A program made the position numbers and the translations under genes. Positions 26,401 through 33,158 of a stretch of DNA of 38,893 nucleotides are shown here, one piece after another; within the stretch, counting starts at the first letter, position 1, and every line of letters starts with the position of its first letter. Location of the stretch: contig JAADFO010000026.1 of assembly GCA_013152815.1 (NCBI GenBank), positions 1 to 38,893 of the forward strand. Direction: 5' to 3'. The DNA is from Nanobdellati archaeon. GTDB lineage: Archaea; Nanobdellota; Nanobdellia; Woesearchaeales; JAADFO01. The notes beneath the pieces are model-generated. The model was not told the DNA's origin, did no database searches, and saw only the letters and a list, made by a program, of their open reading frames with translations.

Positions 26401-27133
26401 CGTCATGCTGCTGCTCGACGGGTTCCTCAATTTCTCTGCTCAGTACCTCCCGGACAAGCGGGGAGCCAAGACCATGGACGCCCCTCTTGTGCTCACCAAA
26501 CGGCTGGTCCCGTCAGAGGTCGATGATATGGTGCACGGCATGGATGTGGCCGCATCCTATCCTCTCGAACTCTATCATGCCGCAGAGCAGCTGAAATATC
26601 CCTGGGATGTTGACGTGGACCAGCTGGGGAAGCATCTTGCCGAACCCCGGCAGTATGAAGGCATGCATTTCACCCATCCCGTATCTTCCCTGAATATGGG
26701 CGTGACCTGTTCCGCTTACAAGACCCTGCCGTCCATGGAGGACAAGCTCAGAGGTCAGATGAAGCTCGCGACACGCATACGCGCCGTAGAGGCAAAGGGC
26801 GTAGCGACCCTGGTCATCGAGAAGCATTTCCTCAAGGACATCAAAGGGAATCTCAGGAAATTTTCACAGCAGCAGTTCCGTTGTGTCAACTGCAACCAGA
26901 AATACCGGCGACCGCCGCTTAAGGGCATTTGCCTTTCCTGCGGCGGCAGGATAATCTTCACGGTCTCTGAAGGCAGTGTGGTGAAGTATCTGGAACCCAG
27001 CATCAGTCTCGCCGAAAAATATGGCGTCTCTCCCTATCTGAAACAGACCCTGGAACTTACCCGGAGGAGGATAGAGGACAATTTCGGCAGGGACCAGGAA
27101 AAGCAGACAGGGCTGGGCAAGTGGTTCGGCTGA
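23480..27133 (+). CDS. polC: DNA polymerase D large subunit DP2
   Basis: [87 protein letters not shown], zinc finger [22 protein letters not shown]. Confidence 0.97.
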   Translation: [1217 protein letters not shown]

Positions 27134-27149
27134 AGCGGCGCCTTTCAGG

Positions 27150-27443
27150 TCACAGGAAATAGACCTGTACGAAGGGAACACCCTCTGCCTTCTTTACGCT
27201 TCCTTCTTCCACCAGCCCCTCTGCGACAAGGAGACCGACGCTCTCTCTGCCCACAGCGTTGATGCAGAGACACGATCTCAGGATGTTCGGGAGCTTGGCA
27301 GGGTCTGCCGGTCTGCCTGCATAGAATGATGAACCAAGGTCGAGCAGGACATCTTTCTCTCTGAGTGTCCTGCCAAGTAATGCTTTGTCGCAGATGGCCA
27401 CGAGCTTCCTGCCGTCTTTCGTGTGCTCTTTAAGAAATATCAT
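27150..27443 (-). CDS. DUF424-family protein
   Basis: MIFLKEHTKDGRKLVAICDKALLGRTLREKDVLLDLGSSFYAGRP...AVGRESVGLLVAEGLVEEGSVKKAEGVPFVQVYFL; beside aIF2-beta. Confidence 0.8.
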   Translation of the reverse strand: MIFLKEHTKDGRKLVAICDKALLGRTLREKDVLLDLGSSFYAGRPADPAKLPNILRSCLCINAVGRESVGLLVAEGLVEEGSVKKAEGVPFVQVYFL

Positions 27444-27502
27444 GTTTGCTGCTCTTGGCTGTGTCTTTCGTCTTCCCGGCGGAACGAGGGATGTCGCGTT
27501 CC

Positions 27503-27910
27503 TCAGAGACGCTTCCTGATAGGGGACACCGCTCCGCATGCCTGGCATTTCAGGGTGTGTCGGGTTTTCTCTTTCACGATCCTGGTATCGGGGCGGTTGC
27601 AGACAGGACAGAACACGAATGCATACGCATAGTCTTCTATCTTCTGGTTGATCCGTGTGGCTGGGACTTTTGAACCGATGATGGCTGCGTTCTTCTTGAG
27701 GTCTCCGGGTGTCGCAAGTTCCTTGAGCACGAACTTCAGCAGGTGGGCGGGTTCCCGGTGGAGCGCGGAGGCTATCTGGTAAAAGTTGCTGATGACAGTC
27801 CTGACCCCCTGGATGTGGCCACGGACGCGCGGGATCTCAAAACGTTCGTTTGAAACGGTCTTTTCAGGGGACTTCTCTCTTGCTCTGTTCAGGAGTTCAG
27901 CATAATCCAT
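27503..27910 (-). CDS. Translation initiation factor aIF2 subunit beta
   Basis: MDYAELLNRAREK...FYQIASALHREPAHLLKFVLKELATPGDL...YVFCPVCN-type zinc ribbon CPVCNRPDTRIVKEKTRHTLKCQACGAVSPIR. Confidence 0.95.
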   Translation of the reverse strand: MDYAELLNRAREKSPEKTVSNERFEIPRVRGHIQGVRTVISNFYQIASALHREPAHLLKFVLKELATPGDLKKNAAIIGSKVPATRINQKIEDYAYAFVFCPVCNRPDTRIVKEKTRHTLKCQACGAVSPIRKRL

Positions 27911-28064
27911 CTGCCAGGTGAACAGTCCACCATTTATAAATCTTATTCGCACAGGACCGATACTCCGGGGTTTCCCGGGAAGTGGTGGTGTGGTGGGATA
28001 AGGGGAGGGATGGGGTGAGTTCGCAGCGAAACATTTATATTCGCCCCGGCCAACGATATCGTCG

Positions 28065-28895
28065 ATGGGAAAACACCATCATGCCCGAAGGGGAGCCACA
28101 CGGACCCATCTCACCCTGAAAGAGCTCAGAGCAAGCTATTTTTCGCGCTTGAACCAGTTAGGGAACGATCGTGAAGCGCTGCTGAAGCTCATCAAGGAGT
28201 TCTTCGTCGACTATTTCGATCTCAAGATACAGATCAGCTTTGACGACCTCCCCGCCATCATCGCCCGGCGGCAGCTGCCTCGGGACATCAAAGAGAAGAT
28301 TGTCAGGTTCACTGAATATCTCATCGAGACAGAATATAGCCCCGCTAACCACGTGGCTTCTTTCTCGGCAGTGGAGGAACGCTTCCGGAAGGTCATCTTC
28401 TTGATCACCATGCGCTCTGAACAGGCTTCCGGGTCAGGGCTCAGGCCTCTGAAGGCAGTCACGCGGCGCTATCTCAGTCCCCTACGGAAGATATATCATC
28501 ATTTCTTCCTTCCTGAAGAGGCAAGCCACGAGCTCAAACGTTTCCTGTTCTTGCAGAAGAAGTGTCTCGGCTTCGCAAAGAGCAAGCAGTATGGCCTTGC
28601 GAAGAAGGAATATGCTGCTGTCCTCCGGCATTATCAGAAGCTTGTTCCTGCAGCACAGGAGACCGCCTATCGGCATCTGCAGGAAGCCCACCGGGCAGTC
28701 CTTCTGAGCATACCGCACGAAGCCCACCTGCAGAAACTCTTGGACAAGGTACCCGCCCGGATCACGGCGAAGAACCGCGAGTCCTGGCGAAGCAGATATT
28801 CCGAGATGGTCAAGCATTACCAATATGTGGAGGAAAGCAAGAAGGAGCGATACTATGATCGGCTGCAGCGTCTCCGAAAAGTCTTAGCATCTTGA
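28065..28895 (+). CDS. Helical protein of unknown function; two modules shared with the cytoplasmic tail of 33159-35894
   Basis: 276-aa ORF; TATA-like acatttatatt upstream; see findings for the shared module. Confidence 0.75.
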   Translation: MGKHHHARRGATRTHLTLKELRASYFSRLNQLGNDREALLKLIKEFFVDYFDLKIQISFDDLPAIIARRQLPRDIKEKIVRFTEYLIETEYSPANHVASFSAVEERFRKVIFLITMRSEQASGSGLRPLKAVTRRYLSPLRKIYHHFFLPEEASHELKRFLFLQKKCLGFAKSKQYGLAKKEYAAVLRHYQKLVPAAQETAYRHLQEAHRAVLLSIPHEAHLQKLLDKVPARITAKNRESWRSRYSEMVKHYQYVEESKKERYYDRLQRLRKVLAS

Positions 28896-28995
28896 ATCTG
28901 GTTTCTCATCACTGCTCTCGCTCTTCTGGACGTTCCCCTGTCGAACATGACGGACGGGCCGCGGGTCATGCTCCTTTCCCTCTGGCAGGGAAGCG

Positions 28996-31900
28996 CTAGC
29001 CGAAAAGGTCATGGAAGAACATCAGCAGGTTCTTCCAGATGCGGGTGAAGAATGCCCCCATGGTCCCGATGATGCCTTCTTTCTTCAACGGGTATTCCAC
29101 ATTGATGTCTTTCTGGTTGATGAGGTATTTGCAGCCCTGGAGCGCCTCGTCGATAAGCTGGCCGGCGGTGCGGAACCGGTTCTCTCCCACTGCCTGTTTT
29201 GCTCGGGAGAGCAGTTCATTGAGCTCGAGGCATTCAGGATTGCTCGCGAAGAGATCCCGGGTGAGCGCTATCCGGGTGTTGAGCTGGCTCCTGTTCTCTT
29301 CTCCCAGCTCCAGGCTGCTCACCAGTATCTTGAGCCGGTCGGTGTATTTCGGTCGGGTGACCCGTCCTTCGATGGTGACCTCGTAGTTTCCGTAATCACG
29401 ATGGGACCCGATGGTCAGGTTGAGGTCCCTCCGTTGGCCTGGTTTCAGTTCGCCGATATTCTCTGGAAAGAATGAGAAGTTGAGGGTCTGGTTGCCGGCC
29501 ACAGCGATGAACGAGATATTATGGAATGTCTTGTTGTCGTGGTTCTCGATGTAGAGCGGTACCTGCATGGTCTGGTTCTCGAAGATGGTGATGACTCCTG
29601 GATTGAGGATCTCCAGCGAGAAATATTTTGTCCTGTTGGATGTCTGGTTGACGAGCTTGGTCTTGGTGATGGTGATGTAGGATGCCCCTCCCGAACTCCC
29701 CCCTCCTGTCGAGCTGGTGGATGAGGTGCTCTCGGGGATGTCTATGAACGTGAGACTGATGTTATTGCTGTAGACGGTCCTGTTCCATGGATCGGTCGCG
29801 CTGAACCGCACCTCTGCTGTCTTTGGACCGTCTGCATAGATGCGGGCGATGTTCGTGCCGGCCTCTATGGCGACCGATATGCTTGCAGGAGCCGAATAAT
29901 TGTAGGTGAGGTTGTCGTCTCCGTCAAGGTCTGAGAAATAATCGTCCAGGTCGACCCAGAGAGTGGTAGTCTTCTCGTTGGCCTCGAAATCATCGATGAT
30001 ATAGTGGATGTTGGCCTGGCTGATGTTCGGGCTCTGCGAGGAATCGTTGGTCGACAGCAAGACCTTGAACTGGAGATATTCCTGTTTTGCTGCGCGGACG
30101 AGGTATCTGCTGTCGTTGTTTTGGGCTCTTGGGGAGATGTTCCATGAAGAGAAGCTGCTCCCGTCTGCAGATGTCCGGACATAAAAGGTGATGTTGGTTC
30201 CGTTGGGCATCCGGCTGCTGACGTCGATCTCGGTGATGTTGAGGTATCCTGCGTCTTCCCTGAGATCGAACGTGGTCGTGTTATACGTGCCTGACATGGC
30301 GAAGCTTCCGTTGTAGAAGAGCCGGAGCCGTGACCCTGACTGTTCGGTGCTGTTGAAATCACCACCTGCCCAGCTGCTGACGTTGACGATGCCGAAACGA
30401 GGGGGCCTGTTGAGGTTGGTGATGTTGACGGTCCATGACGTGCTCGTGTTGTGGACCCCGTCGCTTACCAGGACCGACATGTTCTTTATCCCTGCGGAGG
30501 CGAAGTCGGGTGTATAATTGAACTGGTACTGGTTGCTGATGTTCGTCCCGTCGACGCTCCATATATAGGTCAACGGCTGGCTCTCCGGATCCTGGGCGGT
30601 CACGTTGAAGAGCTGGCTGCTGTTCTCCTGGAGGGTGACTGTCTGTCCGGCGGGGTAGCGGGCATTGATGGTCGGGGGGTTGTTGTTGAACACGATCCGG
30701 AACCGGATGATCTTGGTGATGGTGGTGGTGCCGTCGCTGAGGTTGAAGAGGATGGAGTGGTTGCCGATATCTGCGCTTTGCGGCGTGAAATTGACGAGGA
30801 CAGTGGAATAGTTCACCGGGGTCAGGTTGAAGAGGCTGCTGTTGGTTCCGAACGCCAGACTGTTGTTCTCCTCGTCGCTTCCGCTGATGTACCAGGTGAA
30901 ATTGCTGTTCTCGAAGGTCGTCTGGTTGGTGATGTTCGGATTGAAGTAGGGCGGGTCGTTCACCTCGATGACGGTGAGCATGAAGATGGCCTCATCGGTC
31001 CCGTTCCAACCGTCGCTGATGTTGATGCGCAGGGTATGGTTGCCAACGTTTGTATAGTCTGGGGTGAAGTTGATGATCGCCTGCTCATGCCCCCGAGGTT
31101 CGATGGTGAAGAAGGAGGCGTTCAGCGAGAAGCCGACCGAATCATTGTCCGTGTCGTTGGCCCGGAAGACATGGACATAGTTCTGGTCTTCCGTTGCGGT
31201 GAGGTTGGTGATGTTCAGGAGCAGGGGGCGGGAGTTGTTGAGGATGCTGAAGGTGAACACTTCGATGTCCGAGAGAAGGCCGTCGCTCACGTTGATGATG
31301 ATGCTGTGGTTGCCCAGGTCGGCCTGGCCTGGCGTGAAGTTGATCAGCGCGCTGGTCGAGGAGACAGCAGTCAGGTTGAACATCGTCGTGTTGGTGGTGA
31401 AACTCAGGACGTCGTCGTCAGCATCGCTGGCGGTGATGAGCAAGGTGAACAGGTTGTCTGCCCGCCACTCCTGGTCTCCGATGCTCGCCAGGACCGGGGG
31501 ATTGTTGATGTCTGCTATGGAGAAGATGATGTCGGTATAGTTCGTCGCCCCCCAGCTGTCGTTCGCGGTTATCCTGACCGTGTGGTTTCCCACCATGCTG
31601 TTGTCCGGGGTGAACGAGATCCGGCCGGCGGTGGCATTGAACGTGCTGATGTTGAACAGCGTGCTGTTGTCGGTGAAGGCCAGGGAATCATTGTCGCTGT
31701 CCTGGGCCGTCACATCCATGGTGAACGCCGAGTTCTCGGTGAGGTTCTGGGTGCTGTAGCTGGTGATCGTGGGGGCATGGTTCCTCCGGATGGTGAGGTT
31801 CATGATGCTCGACACGTTGAACTCTCCGTCTCCGACGGTTATGTTGATGGAATAGGTGCCGTTCTGGCCCTCTGCAGGGGTGAAGCTGATGAGGCCCGAT

Positions 31901-33051
31901 CCGGAAACGTCGAAAAGGGTCGTATTATCGTAGTAGAACAGGCTCTGCGTGTCATTGTCCGACGCGTTCACCTGATAGCTGAACAGGCCGTGTTCTGCCC
32001 CTGTGTGGTTGCCGATGGTCTGGATGATCGGAGGGTCATTGACATTGGTGACGTTGAGGATGACCGTGTTGCTGTCCGTCTGGTTCCTGCCGTCGCTCAT
32101 GGTGAAGATGATGGCTTCGGTGCCGTACCAGTTCTTGTCGGGCGCGAACGTGACCGAGAAGTCGGCTTCGTCGATGAAAACATGGACCGACGAGTTCCCT
32201 GTTACGGTGAAGCTGATGTTGTCCTTGTTGCTTCCGCTGCATTCGAGGTTGTCGGCATCATAGAAATGGTCGGTGAGATTGAAGATGTTTGTGAGGTTGG
32301 TGTCCTCTGCCCAGGTGTAGTTGTCGATGGAGGTGTTGAGCACCGGGACGCGGTTGGTGTTGTTCACGCTGATGTTCCAGGTCTTGCTGTCGGTCGCGTT
32401 GTACTCGTCGGAGACGATGAGCGTGACATTGTGGTTTCCTGCATCGCAGAATCCGGGGGTGTACTGCCAGGTGCTGTTCATGGTGATGAGCGTGCCGTCG
32501 AAGGTGTAGGTGTTGCTGAGGCTGTCCACCGGAGGGTTGTGGATAAGGTCATCGTCGCTCGCATTGTAGTCAAAGTTGAACCCCAGGCTGTTGTTCTCGC
32601 TGATGCTGGGGGTGGGGATGGCAGGCGACCATCCGGTGATGTTCGGCGGATCGTTCGTGTTGGTGATGTTGAAGGTGATGAACTGTGAGCTGCCTTCGAA
32701 GGGGGTTCCGGAATCCTGGACAACGATGTTGATGGTGACCACCTGCTGTGCGTCATCATTGCGGGGCGTGAAGTTGATCAGCGCATAGGTGTCGTTATAG
32801 TTCTCCATGTGGAACACCGGCAGCAAGGAAGCCGAGTTGTCCGAGAAATTCAGAGGATATTCTGCATCTGCATCATAGCCGTGCACCAGGTATTCGAAGC
32901 GGGCATCCTCTGCGATGGTGAAATTGGACGGCAGGTCTATGAATACAGGGTTGCTGGCCAGAGCGATGGGCGCCGAGACGAGCAGAACACCTAGAAAGAA
33001 CAATGCGAGAGCCAGATTCCCGCGCCCTTTGGGAAAATTTGCCGGTTCCAT
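28996..33051 (-). CDS. Large secreted/surface protein with tandem cadherin-like (tandem-95/Ig-like) repeats, heavily sequon-rich
   Basis: Signal/TM NLALALFFLGVLLVSAPIALAS; about 10 repeats with (F/V)xxTPxxxxxGNHSxxxxVSDG; dense N-x-S/T; hydrophobic C-terminus. Confidence 0.88.
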   Translation of the reverse strand: MEPANFPKGRGNLALALFFLGVLLVSAPIALASNPVFIDLPSNFTIAEDARFEYLVHGYDADAEYPLNFSDNSASLLPVFHMENYNDTYALINFTPRNDDAQQVVTINIVVQDSGTPFEGSSQFITFNITNTNDPPNITGWSPAIPTPSISENNSLGFNFDYNASDDDLIHNPPVDSLSNTYTFDGTLITMNSTWQYTPGFCDAGNHNVTLIVSDEYNATDSKTWNISVNNTNRVPVLNTSIDNYTWAEDTNLTNIFNLTDHFYDADNLECSGSNKDNISFTVTGNSSVHVFIDEADFSVTFAPDKNWYGTEAIIFTMSDGRNQTDSNTVILNVTNVNDPPIIQTIGNHTGAEHGLFSYQVNASDNDTQSLFYYDNTTLFDVSGSGLISFTPAEGQNGTYSINITVGDGEFNVSSIMNLTIRRNHAPTITSYSTQNLTENSAFTMDVTAQDSDNDSLAFTDNSTLFNISTFNATAGRISFTPDNSMVGNHTVRITANDSWGATNYTDIIFSIADINNPPVLASIGDQEWRADNLFTLLITASDADDDVLSFTTNTTMFNLTAVSSTSALINFTPGQADLGNHSIIINVSDGLLSDIEVFTFSILNNSRPLLLNITNLTATEDQNYVHVFRANDTDNDSVGFSLNASFFTIEPRGHEQAIINFTPDYTNVGNHTLRINISDGWNGTDEAIFMLTVIEVNDPPYFNPNITNQTTFENSNFTWYISGSDEENNSLAFGTNSSLFNLTPVNYSTVLVNFTPQSADIGNHSILFNLSDGTTTITKIIRFRIVFNNNPPTINARYPAGQTVTLQENSSQLFNVTAQDPESQPLTYIWSVDGTNISNQYQFNYTPDFASAGIKNMSVLVSDGVHNTSTSWTVNITNLNRPPRFGIVNVSSWAGGDFNSTEQSGSRLRLFYNGSFAMSGTYNTTTFDLREDAGYLNITEIDVSSRMPNGTNITFYVRTSADGSSFSSWNISPRAQNNDSRYLVRAAKQEYLQFKVLLSTNDSSQSPNISQANIHYIIDDFEANEKTTTLWVDLDDYFSDLDGDDNLTYNYSAPASISVAIEAGTNIARIYADGPKTAEVRFSATDPWNRTVYSNNISLTFIDIPESTSSTSSTGGGSSGGASYITITKTKLVNQTSNRTKYFSLEILNPGVITIFENQTMQVPLYIENHDNKTFHNISFIAVAGNQTLNFSFFPENIGELKPGQRRDLNLTIGSHRDYGNYEVTIEGRVTRPKYTDRLKILVSSLELGEENRSQLNTRIALTRDLFASNPECLELNELLSRAKQAVGENRFRTAGQLIDEALQGCKYLINQKDINVEYPLKKEGIIGTMGAFFTRIWKNLLMFFHDLFG

Positions 33052-33158
33052 GCTTGTCTGTGACCTCTTCCTTTCTTTTCTACACGTCGGGGGTTTTAAT
33101 GCTTTTCTGTGGTTTCCCTGGCATCCCTGCTTCCGCTGTCGCCGGTTGAAGGTTCCTT

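Noticed and set aside
23480-27133. Possible intein in DP2
   Set aside because: The 1217-aa length fits DP2 and the sequence runs through conserved motifs without an obvious splicing block.
30451-32688. 745-aa plus-strand ORF
   Set aside because: Fully antisense to the cadherin-like repeat gene; D/V/G-rich mirror translation with no domain signature; explained by codon bias of the sense repeat gene.
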